Assembly (NCBI RefSeq): GCF_900103635.1
Contig: NZ_FMXK01000009.1
Span: 106,995-170,994, forward strand
Source: Butyrivibrio sp. INlla18
GTDB taxonomy: Bacteria; Bacillota; Clostridia; Lachnospirales; Lachnospiraceae
Reading direction: 5' to 3'
DNA: 64,000 nucleotides
The notes beneath the pieces are model-generated. The model was not told the origin of the DNA. It saw only the letters and a list, made by a program, of their open reading frames with translations, and made no database searches. This document shows positions 51,602 to 59,491 of the stretch, piece after piece. Positions within the stretch are counted from its first letter, which is position 1. Each line of letters opens with the position of its first letter. A program made the position numbers and the translations under genes.

Positions 51602-52972
51602 TCATTTTAAAATCCATGTTCCCTGTTTCTTAGATCCAAGTCTTTCAATAGCATCATCCTCTATCAGCTGCTTCATCAACATCTGTACTGATCTTCGTGA
51701 CTTCCCCATAATATTTGCCAATTCTTCTTGTGTTATGGTTGGATTCTCCTTAATCAGGAGCAATAAATAGTCTCTATCAGATAAAGTACCTCTTTGCGCT
51801 TTAACTTGCGCTTTATTTTGCGCTTTATCATAAGCATAATTCAAGTTCCATAGAGTAAGAAAGAAATTATAGCCATCAGTATAAAACTCTGGCTTTAAAT
51901 TATCTGTATATCTTTCTTCAGATTCATAGGCATCAAGTATCTTCTTAAATCCACTTCCTCTTCTCTCCATCAAACGTAAGCGTCCAAAAACATCGGCCAG
52001 TATCGGATTTCTAAGCTTAGAAGGGACATGTCTCAAATCTAGTAATTGAACCTCAGAACCATCATACATTCCTCCTGGATTAGTAATAACCATTCGATCA
52101 TCATAAATATCAATCTGGCTATGAGCTCCTGTCTGCAAATAACTTCTATGAATTAGTGCATTAACTAATCCTTCTTCTACTGCACGTTCTGGATAATCCG
52201 GCAATTCTACCCTTTTATCTTTGTCTTTTCTCCATCCTTTGTGAGAGTTTTTTCTAACAAAATCCATTGCATTATCAAAGAGTGATAATAAACTACCAGT
52301 AATTTCCAGATCATCCAGAGCATCTTGAACAGAACCCGCTTTATCTAAGCCATTCCATCTTGTACAAAACATTCTTGAATGATGAATATTCCATTGGTCA
52401 GCAAACAAAACACCTGCATTTGTCATTTGTCCATCTTCTTGCATCAATCCAAAGCTAATAAGATTTTCTTCAAAATCGTGATTACCAGACAATACATCAA
52501 GATATCTTTTCTTGAACGCTTCAAACGTCAGCTTATCACGAGTTATGTCAGAAACCATAGCGTCATATGACGTTCCTGTGCTTTTTATAATGAATTCAGT
52601 TAGCTCAAATCCTGTAATCTCCTTCTTTACACTTCCTGTACGGTAATAATATCTTCCATGGAGATTTAAAGGTAATCGCGATTTTTTTACCTCAACCTGA
52701 ATATACTTCTTTTTATCTTTTGACTTGAGATTCACATCACAAGTTATCCCAAATGCTGCAGTAATTTTATTTGGAATATCCTCTAATAGCTTCTTTTGTA
52801 CCTTTGAATCTAATCCAATAACGTTGCCATTATCATCAACTCCTATGTAGAGAGTCCCACCCTGGGCATTGGCATAGCCACAGATCCACTCTAGATACTT
52901 ATCCTGCCATGACTCTTTCCATTCAACCACCTGATTTTCGTCATCTTCAATTATTTTGTCTATATCTCGCAT
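51602..52972 (-). CDS. AlbA_2/Schlafen-like regulator with winged HTH
   Basis: A 456-residue protein. Residues about 10-125 are an AlbA_2 (divergent AAA_4/Schlafen-like) domain with EWKESWQDKYLEWICGYANAQGGTLYIGVDD; the middle has the ATPase-associated HATPase-like segment with VEEGLVNALIHRSYLQTG and RRGSGFKKILDAYE; residues about 385-456 form a winged helix (TQEELANIMGKSRRSVQMLMKQLIEDDAIERLG). Between them lies KAQNKAQVKAQR. It is probably an autoregulated transcription factor. The start fits AAGGA 7 nt upstream of the ATG. Confidence 0.85.
   Translation of the reverse strand: MRDIDKIIEDDENQVVEWKESWQDKYLEWICGYANAQGGTLYIGVDDNGNVIGLDSKVQKKLLEDIPNKITAAFGITCDVNLKSKDKKKYIQVEVKKSRLPLNLHGRYYYRTGSVKKEITGFELTEFIIKSTGTSYDAMVSDITRDKLTFEAFKKRYLDVLSGNHDFEENLISFGLMQEDGQMTNAGVLFADQWNIHHSRMFCTRWNGLDKAGSVQDALDDLEITGSLLSLFDNAMDFVRKNSHKGWRKDKDKRVELPDYPERAVEEGLVNALIHRSYLQTGAHSQIDIYDDRMVITNPGGMYDGSEVQLLDLRHVPSKLRNPILADVFGRLRLMERRGSGFKKILDAYESEERYTDNLKPEFYTDGYNFFLTLWNLNYAYDKAQNKAQVKAQRGTLSDRDYLLLLIKENPTITQEELANIMGKSRRSVQMLMKQLIEDDAIERLGSKKQGTWILK
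51794..51827. repeat. three in-gene copies of the TTGCGCTTTA motif
   Basis: TTGCGCTTTA at 51794-51803, 51806-51815 and 51818-51827, exactly 12 bp apart, encodes the KAQx repeats of the AlbA_2 protein. The same 10 bp occurs three more times in its own promoter region, so the coding repeat and the presumed operator are one sequence. Confidence 0.8.
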
Positions 52973-52996
52973 AGCCTCGTCCTTAGTTTTTTATTT

Positions 52997-53063
52997 ACAA
53001 TATCATTGTTGCGCTTTAAATTCAACCCTAAAGCGCAAAATGTAATATCATTATTGCGCTTTA
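52997..53063 (-). promoter_or_regulatory. promoter and operator of the AlbA_2 gene
   Basis: On the minus strand, TTGAAT (53025-53020), 17 nt, TATTGT (53002-52997). Motif copies: TTGCGCTTTA at 53009-53018 lies within the spacer between -35 and -10, its inverted partner TAAAGCGCAA is at 53029-53038 (10-bp gap, perfect inverted repeat), and a direct copy is at 53054-53063 within a 20-bp repeat. A protein bound there would block RNA polymerase. Confidence 0.72.
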
Positions 53064-53097
53064 CTAGCCAACTACTTAACAACATAAGGACATAACA

Positions 53098-53130
53098 AAA
53101 ACACCCCAAGACAGTTGTCCTGAGGTGTAA
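53098..53130 (-). terminator. terminator next to structured repeat copy 2
   Basis: On the minus strand ACACC-CAGGAC pairs with GTCTTG-GGTGT around a 4-nt loop and is followed by TTTTTG. It may end transcription of the zeta-toxin unit, copy 2 of the repeat lying between. Confidence 0.65.
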
Positions 53131-53157
53131 TAAGTCGTATTTGATTGTCCAAAGACG

Positions 53158-53299
53158 TAGTACGTTGTGAAACGATTATCTCTTTGAGAACTTTTTCGCT
53201 GCCTTAAGTGCCTTGTTTTGGGCATTTCTAGGGCGAGTTGCTGTTTACCTGCTGCGTACGGTAGAAAGCTCAGGGCTACTGTATGCGGTTGACGGCAAC
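53158..53299. repeat. structured repeat family, copy 2
   Basis: Copy 2 begins with TAGTACGTTGTG and lacks the ATCTGC/GCAGAT stem of the other copies. It has a CTCTTTGAG hairpin, the variable stem AAGTGCC/GGGCATTT (7 bp, one G-U on plus), and the long stem GTTGC to GCAAC with CTGCGTACGGTAG paired to CTACTGTATGCGG. It sits 5 nt past the stop of the zeta-toxin-like gene. The region 52973-53303 holds the AlbA_2 promoter, a terminator and this copy. Confidence 0.7.
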
Positions 53300-53303
53300 T
53301 TTA

Positions 53304-53861
53304 CTATTCTTTTCTGGTAAACCAGCCAGGAACTTTGTGTGACAATCTCACAAGACTACCATCTTTATAAATCGCGAATCTCCTTAAATCCTCAGTGTTA
53401 TCATATACCGCCACAAGATTACAAAGCGGAAGCACTTTCCAAAAAGCTTCTAATGACGCAGTATATCTTCTTTCTATGTCTGACTCGGCTACACCATGTC
53501 CGCCATGAGATACTCTTTTTGCAACACGCTCCTTGGCAATATCAACACTATCTAATCCAATATAGTGCAGTTCAATTAAATAGCCACATTCTTTCGACTT
53601 TTGAATATTTCTGATTACAGAATTTCCACATAAAGTTGTTTCTTGATTAAAGCTCACCCCTGCTTCGATATAGGAATTAAGAAGTATTACTGCTCTTTTT
53701 CCAGCCTTAAAAACATCAGATATATTCTTCCAGTCGCCATTGGATTCCCTAAGTATTTCATCAGCGTTTACTCTGTTTTCACATTTAAGATCAGGGTCCA
53801 ACTGATACAATGTAGATTTTCCGGCGCCATTGACTCCTGCAACTATAGTAAACTTTTTCAT
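53304..53861 (-). CDS. zeta-toxin-like P-loop kinase
   Basis: A 185-residue P-loop protein of the zeta toxin/AAA_33 class: Walker A VAGVNGAGKST at residues 7-17, NADEILRES, FNQETTLCGN and a late GGHGVAESDIERRY lid-type segment. Zeta toxins phosphorylate UDP-N-acetylglucosamine and so stop cell-wall synthesis; other members are small kinases. The preceding gene encodes a 59-residue protein, a layout typical of a toxin with its antitoxin. The two genes are separated by 4 nt. No larger neighbour argues for a metabolic role. Confidence 0.8.
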   Translation of the reverse strand: MKKFTIVAGVNGAGKSTLYQLDPDLKCENRVNADEILRESNGDWKNISDVFKAGKRAVILLNSYIEAGVSFNQETTLCGNSVIRNIQKSKECGYLIELHYIGLDSVDIAKERVAKRVSHGGHGVAESDIERRYTASLEAFWKVLPLCNLVAVYDNTEDLRRFAIYKDGSLVRLSHKVPGWFTRKE

Positions 53862-53865
53862 CTAC

Positions 53866-54045
53866 TCAAAAAAGATTCCTTTCAACAACTTCTTTTTGCC
53901 TTCTTTGTAGCAAAAAATCTCCTACCATCTCGTAGAAATCTTTTTCTTCATCAGTCTCGCTTTCAAGAACTAGCTGCAATGTATCCTTAGGATTCAGTTT
54001 TGCAATTTCCTTATATATATCACTATATTTTTTTACGTCGCACAT
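53866..54045 (-). CDS. possible antitoxin partner of zeta-like kinase
   Basis: A 59-residue acidic protein (MCDVKKYSDIYKEIAKL..., ESETDEEKDFYEMVGDFLLQRRQKE) with two or three predicted helices and no DNA-binding motif. It ends 4 nt before the zeta-like kinase start. Size, charge and order fit a small antitoxin that blocks the kinase, as in epsilon-zeta or PezAT-like systems. The ATG at 54045 has GAGGTG upstream; the upstream start of the longer frame was not used. The family is not one I recognise by sequence. Confidence 0.6.
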   Translation of the reverse strand: MCDVKKYSDIYKEIAKLNPKDTLQLVLESETDEEKDFYEMVGDFLLQRRQKEVVERNLF

Positions 54046-54078
54046 ATAATCACCTCGTAAACCAATACAATAACTCAA

Positions 54079-54113
54079 AAAGAGAGTTCACGCATGAACT
54101 CTCTTTTACCATG
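54079..54113 (-). terminator. terminator downstream of the RhuM-like fragment
   Basis: The stem AGAGAGTTCA (54081-54090) with TGAACTCTCT (54095-54104), 4-nt loop, is followed by TTTTTG on the minus strand. It separates the RhuM-like fragment from the zeta-like unit. Confidence 0.85.
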
Positions 54114-54154
54114 GGCATCTAAAGATTCCATAGCGCATCCACTACATAACTCGC

Positions 54155-54397
54155 TCATTTATAAGGCTGTGCATCACCCATATAAAAATAGAATAGCCAA
54201 GCTCCGCGCTCGGCTAGGTCCCAAGTGTTACTCGCACCTGACAACTCTGTTAATGATATAATAGCATATTTATAGGCTTTTTCAAGTATTACACTTTTGT
54301 CAAAAAAATCGACAGAAGTCTCATCAAGCTCTCCTAAGCTAAGAATATTGCTAATATGCTCGCTTACCGTAGCATGCTTAATATCAAAGATTTGCAT
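54155..54397 (-). pseudogene. degraded RhuM-family fragment
   Basis: An 80-codon reading frame whose first half, FDIKHATVSEHISNILSLGELDETSVDFFDKS, looks like the region near the start of RhuM (virulence/phage-type) proteins, where such a helix-turn-helix is followed by the rest of a domain of about 300 residues. Here the match stops and an unrelated tail follows, so this is most likely a remnant. Its ATG overlaps the next gene's end by 14 nt, which may reflect a join created by deletion. Confidence 0.45.
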
Positions 54398-55136
54398 TGA
54401 CCAGTTTTAAAAACTTCTTATCATTCATTTGCTCATTAGTTACATAATCCCCATCACAGAACAGTGCATATGTGGTAATTGGTGTTGGAGCATTCTGAGC
54501 TTGATCTCTGGTCTCTATTCTGATCGCTCTAAACGGTATTCCATTGTTCTTAGCAGTCTCTTCCAAAACAGGCACATACTTGGCATTAAATGGGCACTGA
54601 TTCGTGTAATAAAGTACGTATCCTTTTTCATCGATACGAGGATGCTTTGCACATTCCTTGAAGCATGGCGTTTCACCACTTTTTTCAAAGGACAGATACC
54701 ACAGCTGGATTCCATTATCGGCTTGATCACAAACTTGAAAGCCTTTGAATGCTAGAAACTTTGGATCAGAAAGGAATGGCTTTTTCTTAGCAGCAGATAA
54801 TATGCAAATTCCCTTCTTCCCCTTTCCCTTACTGTCCTTTATGCACTCATTAAGAAGATCACTTGAATAGCCATGCCCCTTTAAAGAGCCTGAAACCCAC
54901 AGACAATCGATATACATATATTCCGGTGCATTTATCGGATTCCACGCATACTCTGCCGGGATATATTCAATAAAGCATTTACCGCGTTCGACACTCTTTA
55001 AGAAAACAAGCCCTTCATCAAATCTGTCAGCAAGCCAGGCTTTCTTGGATGAAACCTGTATATCTTTATTGTTTGATATAGCACAACAGATGTGTTCTTC
55101 TTCAAGATTATCCTGGGATACTCTTATATACTCCAT
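54384..55136 (-). CDS. GNAT acetyltransferase with YoaP-like C-terminal domain
   Basis: A 250-residue protein. The N-terminal GNAT half has MYIDCLWVSGSLKGHGYSSDLLNECIKDSKGKGKKGICI (acetyl-CoA site at SLKGHGYSS) and a LAFKGFQVCDQADNG C-terminus. The second half (about 165-250) matches the YoaP-like domain (CAKHPRIDEKGYVLYYTNQCPFNAKYV, TYALFCDGDYVTNEQM). The pairing is known in Firmicutes. Substrate unknown. It follows the GyrI-like gene by 2 nt and is in the same operon. Confidence 0.88.
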   Translation of the reverse strand: MEYIRVSQDNLEEEHICCAISNNKDIQVSSKKAWLADRFDEGLVFLKSVERGKCFIEYIPAEYAWNPINAPEYMYIDCLWVSGSLKGHGYSSDLLNECIKDSKGKGKKGICILSAAKKKPFLSDPKFLAFKGFQVCDQADNGIQLWYLSFEKSGETPCFKECAKHPRIDEKGYVLYYTNQCPFNAKYVPVLEETAKNNGIPFRAIRIETRDQAQNAPTPITTYALFCDGDYVTNEQMNDKKFLKLVNANL

Positions 55137-55138
55137 CT

Positions 55139-55774
55139 TCAGCTCTCCTTTCTAATAGGATGTCTGATAACCGTCTTAAGCTTCTCTGGCACCACTTTCC
55201 TTGCATCGCTAAGGTAAATCTCATGGTGCAATCTATTTTCTGTGATATCTAAAACATATCCCTGCTCTTCCGCGAACTTATGCATCAATTCCACTGTTGC
55301 AGGCTCGTCATCATAGGCACCAACATGCATACACTGGACACAAAGTCCCTCATCGTAAGAGAAGAATTCCACCTTGGAAAAATCTTCCTTTTTCTTGACT
55401 GTAGCTTCTGCAATAGCCCAATCAAAATCTTCCTTTGTCGCAAAATCCGGCAAACGTATTACAGATATCCAGTTAAAATCAGTTTTACGAGCATAATCTA
55501 TTCCCTCTACTCCGTTCTGCCACCAAAAGCCTTCTAATGGAGGTACTACATAATCAAAATAGCCCTCGATTTGATGACTGCCTTTTTTACTCATCTTGAT
55601 AGTGAATGCGATCGCATATAAAAGACCTATAGCCTGCTTATACTCTCCGCCCTCTTCATTGGGATCACCAACGCCTCTCACGGCAATATAGTTCATCTTC
55701 GGAACCGTCACTATGGAAGGCGTGTCATTAGGCATGTAGAATTCTTTGTACTCCTTCTTGTAATCGAATGCCAT
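55139..55774 (-). CDS. GyrI-like small-molecule-binding domain protein
   Basis: A 211-residue protein of the GyrI-like (AraC effector-binding, PF06445-type) superfamily, with PSIVTVPKMNYIAVRGVGDPNEEGGEYKQAIGLLYAIAFTIKMS at the N-terminus and VKKKEDFSKVEFFSYDEGLCVQCMHVGAYDDEPATVELMHKFAEEQG. Such domains bind hydrophobic drugs or act as hydrolases for cyclopropanone-type toxins. It sits between the WYL regulator and the GNAT/YoaP gene with 2-4 nt gaps, which points to a small stress or detoxification operon. Confidence 0.9.
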   Translation of the reverse strand: MAFDYKKEYKEFYMPNDTPSIVTVPKMNYIAVRGVGDPNEEGGEYKQAIGLLYAIAFTIKMSKKGSHQIEGYFDYVVPPLEGFWWQNGVEGIDYARKTDFNWISVIRLPDFATKEDFDWAIAEATVKKKEDFSKVEFFSYDEGLCVQCMHVGAYDDEPATVELMHKFAEEQGYVLDITENRLHHEIYLSDARKVVPEKLKTVIRHPIRKES

Positions 55775-55778
55775 GTCT

Positions 55779-56690
55779 TTATTCCTCCTTGTAAATCGTC
55801 GCCATTTTCTGTACCATCTTTGAAATCTGCCTCCTGGCTTCTACCGGTTCAAGCACTTCTGCTTTATCTCCAAAGGTCATTATCCATGTGATCAAATTAT
55901 CTGAGTCCGTGTAATCCGCAGTAAACATAAGTCTACCATCCTCTGTTTCCGTAAAACAATTTGGTCCGAATTCCTCCACCAGGCGCCACTTTACATCCTT
56001 TGAAAACAGCGCTTTTACCTTGATTCCACCAGGAAATATCTTTTCTGTAGACAGATCAGGTAATGGAGCGTTTCTGCAGACAAATCCTTTATCCGTTTCA
56101 ACCACTTTATCCATGCGGTTTAATTTAAATAGACGATAATCTTTGCGCTTTTGACACCATCCATAGACATACCAGCTGCTCCACTTAAACACTACATAAT
56201 ATGGCTCAATAGTTCGTTTTCCTTCTCCCGCCTGAGCATAATAGTGGAAGGTCAAAAGATGCCTGTTTTCTATCGCATCCTGAATAGTAGATATCTTTGG
56301 AGCCAGCGATGTCTTGTACCAAGAAGACAGGTCGATAAGGACAGAATCCCTACCGCTGATAAACTCCGAAGAACCTGCCTGGAGCTTCTCCATAAGCTGC
56401 CCATAATATCCGCTTCCACTAACACTATCAAGGCTTCGTAGTCCCGCCAGGATCATCTGCATGTCACGGGATGTCAAAAGAGTCCTATCCATCTTATAGC
56501 CATCCATGATGCTTATACCGCCTCCAACTCCCTGGGTCGTTTTGATTGGTATTCCTGCCTTACAAAGAGTATCAATATCTCTGTTTATTGTTCTTCTAGA
56601 CACCTCGAAATGCTCAGCCAGCTCCGGAGCTGTCGTCACCTCTTTTTGCAAAAGAATTGATAGTATGCCGATCAGTCTGTCTATCTTCAT
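55779..56690 (-). CDS. YafY-type HTH/WYL transcriptional regulator
   Basis: A 303-residue regulator. The N-terminal DeoR-like HTH (residues 1-55) is MKIDRLIGILSILLQKEVTTAPELAEHFEVSRRTINRDIDTL, and the WYL domain (about 140-215) shows LLTFHYYAQAGEGKRTIEPYYVVFKWSSWYVYGWCQKRKDYRLFKLNRM; a WCX-like C-terminal part follows. Such proteins sense small ligands and regulate neighbouring genes. It is first of the WYL-GyrI-GNAT operon. The ATG at 56690 has AAGGTG upstream; the longer frame was rejected. Confidence 0.92.
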   Translation of the reverse strand: MKIDRLIGILSILLQKEVTTAPELAEHFEVSRRTINRDIDTLCKAGIPIKTTQGVGGGISIMDGYKMDRTLLTSRDMQMILAGLRSLDSVSGSGYYGQLMEKLQAGSSEFISGRDSVLIDLSSWYKTSLAPKISTIQDAIENRHLLTFHYYAQAGEGKRTIEPYYVVFKWSSWYVYGWCQKRKDYRLFKLNRMDKVVETDKGFVCRNAPLPDLSTEKIFPGGIKVKALFSKDVKWRLVEEFGPNCFTETEDGRLMFTADYTDSDNLITWIMTFGDKAEVLEPVEARRQISKMVQKMATIYKEE

Positions 56691-56774
56691 TTGATCACCT
56701 TCTATAATTATCATACAAGCACAAACATGTCATCTATATGTCATGTTTATATTCTACACTATTTTTGACAACAA

Positions 56775-56952
56775 AAAACCCACAACCAGATGGTTGTGGG
56801 TTTCTGAAATCTGCAACTGCAGATATTCTCATCTCTTTGAGAACTTTTTCAATGTCCTAAGTGCTGTGTTTGTGGCATTTCTAGAACGAGTTGCTGTTTA
56901 CCTGCTGCGTACGGTAGAAAGCTCAGGGCTACTGTATGCGGCTGGTGGCAAC
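56775..56952. repeat. structured repeat family, copy 3
   Basis: Copy 3 begins with the hairpin AACCCACAACC/GGTTGTGGGTT, which on the minus strand is followed by TTTTTTG as in a terminator, then ATCTGC/GCAGAT, TTCTCA/TGAGAA, the variable AAGTGC/GCATTT stem and the long stem (GTTGC 56890-56894, GCAAC 56948-56952) with CTGCGTACGGTAG at 56905-56917 paired to CTACTGTATGCGG at 56929-56941. It lies between the WYL gene and the IS91-type element and is clearly separate from both. Confidence 0.72.
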
Positions 56953-57289
56953 TTGAATAACTGCGATCAAAAATAATACTCTGATTTTTCTTTCTACTCA
57001 TTAAATCTTTGTCTGTCTTTTGTAGGATTATCTTCCGATTGAACTAAGTCGCTGCGCGACGGCCTGCCAAGGCTGTGGCGCGGCGTTTTTACTTTTAAGA
57101 AAGGCGGTAGATAGTGTCTCCTAAAAGGAGTATTGTTTAAGTTACCACACCAAAACAAAACCACTACTTCCGCCTATGAAAAGATTAACATTTTCTGTAT
57201 TTCTTCACAACTCTTTACTGCTGAGAGTTCGCCCTCCTCCGGAAGAATGTTTTTTATTACTGAAAATATTTAATTCTGGAGGATTTTTT

Positions 57290-58168
57290 ATGAATAACGA
57301 AATTAGAAAGCAACTCAAAGAGGAGTGCTTTATCAGAAACTTATCACCTCGGACCTGCAGTATATATGAGTATCATATCAGCAAGTTTATCGCATGGAAT
57401 GATTGCGAAAACATTGATGAACTGACCATTTACAATGCCCGCGACTATATCCTGGAGAAACGTAAGGATGGTAAAACTACGGGATATTGCAATGGTATTA
57501 ATTCTGCGCTCACATTCTTTTATAAACATATACTCCATCAACCATGGAACTATGACATTGTTCCACGCATGAAGCTTGAATGGACTCTCCCCCAAGTCTT
57601 AACCCGCTCTGAAATAGAAAAGCTTGTGGACACTGCCAAAAATACCCGAAACAAAGCAATCATTGCATTGATCTATTCGTCTGGATTAAGGGTAGGTGAG
57701 GTTGTAAAGCTCGCTCCTGGTGACATATATATGTCTACTATGCAGATTCATGTCCGCAACAGTAAAAATCATGGTGATCATTGGAGCATTCTTTCAGAAC
57801 GGACGCTTGAACTTCTAAAGCAATACTGGCGTGAATGCCCGGAGGAAAGAGACACTCTATTTGTTACTCTTCGCAAGCCCCATAAGCCTTTAAAAACTGG
57901 CGGTATCGAGATCATGTTAAAAAAAATTGGAGCAGAGGCCGGGATTGATGTGCATCCTCATATCCTGCGCCATTCTTTTGCTACCCATCTTATAGAAAAC
58001 GAAACGCCTAGAGAGTATGTGCAGACACTGTTAGGACACAAATCTGCTTCTTCCACTGCCATTTACGTTCATGTGACAAATAAAGCAATTATGGGTGTCA
58101 AGAGTCCATTTGATCTTCCAATAGAGGAAGATACTTCAAAAGACAATGAGGACAATGGGGATGAATAA
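57290..58168 (+). CDS. tyrosine-type recombinase/integrase in the IS91-type element
   Basis: A 292-residue XerC/D-like recombinase with an N-terminal SAM-like core-binding domain (about 1-95) and a catalytic domain bearing the first arginine in SSGLRVGEVV, HILRHSFATH, and LLGHKSASSTAIYVHV with the final tyrosine. The ATG at 57290 has TGGAGGA 7 nt upstream; the start at 57176 was rejected. It overlaps the transposase start by 8 nt. Together with the transposase it should mobilise the element; the recombinase probably resolves or integrates intermediates. Confidence 0.9.
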   Translation: MNNEIRKQLKEECFIRNLSPRTCSIYEYHISKFIAWNDCENIDELTIYNARDYILEKRKDGKTTGYCNGINSALTFFYKHILHQPWNYDIVPRMKLEWTLPQVLTRSEIEKLVDTAKNTRNKAIIALIYSSGLRVGEVVKLAPGDIYMSTMQIHVRNSKNHGDHWSILSERTLELLKQYWRECPEERDTLFVTLRKPHKPLKTGGIEIMLKKIGAEAGIDVHPHILRHSFATHLIENETPREYVQTLLGHKSASSTAIYVHVTNKAIMGVKSPFDLPIEEDTSKDNEDNGDE

Positions 58169-59312
58169 CGTGACCATACAGGATGTATTTGAGCAGTTCC
58201 TGCCAATGGTCGCTGACAGATCGTTTTCTGATGAACAGTTCAGAGCAATTCAATGTATAAGATCCTGCCGCACTGCTGAAATGGGTGCGCATGTAAGTGA
58301 GTGTGAATCCTGTCATTCAAAGTTTATACATTACAACTCCTGCAAAAACAGGCACTGCCCTATGTGCCAGGCAATGGAGGTGGATGAGTGGATAGACTTA
58401 AGGCGTGAAGATGTACTGGATGCGCCATACTTCCATACTGTATTTACTGTCCCGGGACTTTTGTATCCTCTGATCTATGCCAATCAGAAGCTTCTTTATG
58501 ATGCGCTTTACCATGCAACTAATAAAACTCTGTCAGAGCTTTCCAAAGATACCAAGCACTTTGGCGCAAAGATAGGCTACATCTGTATTCTTCATACATG
58601 GGGATCCAAACTTAACTATCATCCGCATATTCATACGATAGTTCTGGGTGGTGGGCTTGATAGCAAGAATCATTGGAAGGACAAAGGAAATAAATTCTTC
58701 CTACCAGTTAAGGTTATGTCTGCTGTCTTCAAAAGATACTATCTGGAAGAACTTAAATACCTTTATGAGTACGAGAAGCTGTCTTATACTGGTGGCGCTG
58801 AAAAGCTAAGGAATACCTATGAGTTCAAAAGTCTTCTTGATAAGCTCTACGCTATGGATTGGGTTGTATATTCCAAGCGGACATTCAAAGGAGCACAGGA
58901 AGTATTTAAATACCTTGGGAAATATACTCACAGGATTGCTATAAGCAACAGTAGAATTCTGAGTATAGATTCTGAGAATGTAACCTTCGCAGCAAAGGAC
59001 TACCGTGTAGATGGCAAGTATAGGCCTATGACAATCTCAGGAGAAAAGTTTGTATCACGATTTCTTCTGCACATACTTCCTAAAGGATTTGTGAGAATAC
59101 GCTACTATGGGCTACTTGCCTGTAGATGTAAAGCGCAGAAAATGACTCTATGCAGGAATCTTCTTGGATGTGAACAGTATCTTTCCAAACTCAGAGGTAA
59201 GACAACTGCTGAAAAGATCAAGATTCTTTATAACCATGACATTTGCAAATGTTCCAAGTGTGGTGAACCTCTCATCACTTTTCGCATGGACGGCAGATAT
59301 ATGCTTTGTTGA
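58161..59312 (+). CDS. IS91 family HUH transposase
   Basis: A 383-residue IS91-type transposase. The N-terminal zinc-binding domain has CESCHSKFIHYNSCKNRHCPMC; the HUH motif is NYHPHIHTIVLGGG; the catalytic tyrosine region is VFKYLGKYTHRIAISN; a C-terminal zinc ribbon, CKCSKCGEPL, follows. It works by rolling-circle transposition. The start at 58161 was taken because GAGG lies 8 nt upstream; ATGs at 58146 and 58155 are also possible. The gene is complete and looks active. Confidence 0.9.
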   Translation: MNNVTIQDVFEQFLPMVADRSFSDEQFRAIQCIRSCRTAEMGAHVSECESCHSKFIHYNSCKNRHCPMCQAMEVDEWIDLRREDVLDAPYFHTVFTVPGLLYPLIYANQKLLYDALYHATNKTLSELSKDTKHFGAKIGYICILHTWGSKLNYHPHIHTIVLGGGLDSKNHWKDKGNKFFLPVKVMSAVFKRYYLEELKYLYEYEKLSYTGGAEKLRNTYEFKSLLDKLYAMDWVVYSKRTFKGAQEVFKYLGKYTHRIAISNSRILSIDSENVTFAAKDYRVDGKYRPMTISGEKFVSRFLLHILPKGFVRIRYYGLLACRCKAQKMTLCRNLLGCEQYLSKLRGKTTAEKIKILYNHDICKCSKCGEPLITFRMDGRYMLC

Positions 59313-59335
59313 GTAAGTGAATCTCATATCGATAG

Positions 59336-59360
59336 ACAAGCCTTTTCACGAAGGCTTATT
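59336..59360 (+). terminator. terminator of the transposase gene
   Basis: AAGCCTT pairs with AAGGCTT around TTCACG and is followed by ATTTT on the plus strand, 24 nt past the transposase stop. Confidence 0.7.
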
Positions 59361-59491
59361 TTGCGTGGAATAAAGACTGTATTTGAGAATGGCTGATGTC
59401 TTTTAGCCGGAAACAATGATAAGATTTGTATAAATGGTGGCAGATTGAAATTCCACAGCCACCCGGACGCGACTTAGTTCACTCTGATGAA

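Larger units (their letters stand above)
57041..59480 (+). mobile_element. IS91-type element with its own tyrosine recombinase
   Basis: A 2440-bp element bounded by a 12-bp inverted repeat, GAACTAAGTCGC (57041-57052) and GCGACTTAGTTC (59469-59480). A second shared block, GGCTGTGG/CCACAGCC, lies 18 nt inside on the left and 8 nt inside on the right. It carries a tyrosine recombinase and an HUH transposase. IS91 elements use the tetranucleotides GTTC/CTTG; here the right end reads GTTC and the left GAAC. No target duplication is visible. Confidence 0.82.

Noticed and set aside
54192..54230. Short GC-rich stretch examined as a possible RNA gene
   Set aside because: It lies within the RhuM-like fragment frame and shows no cloverleaf or conserved arm.
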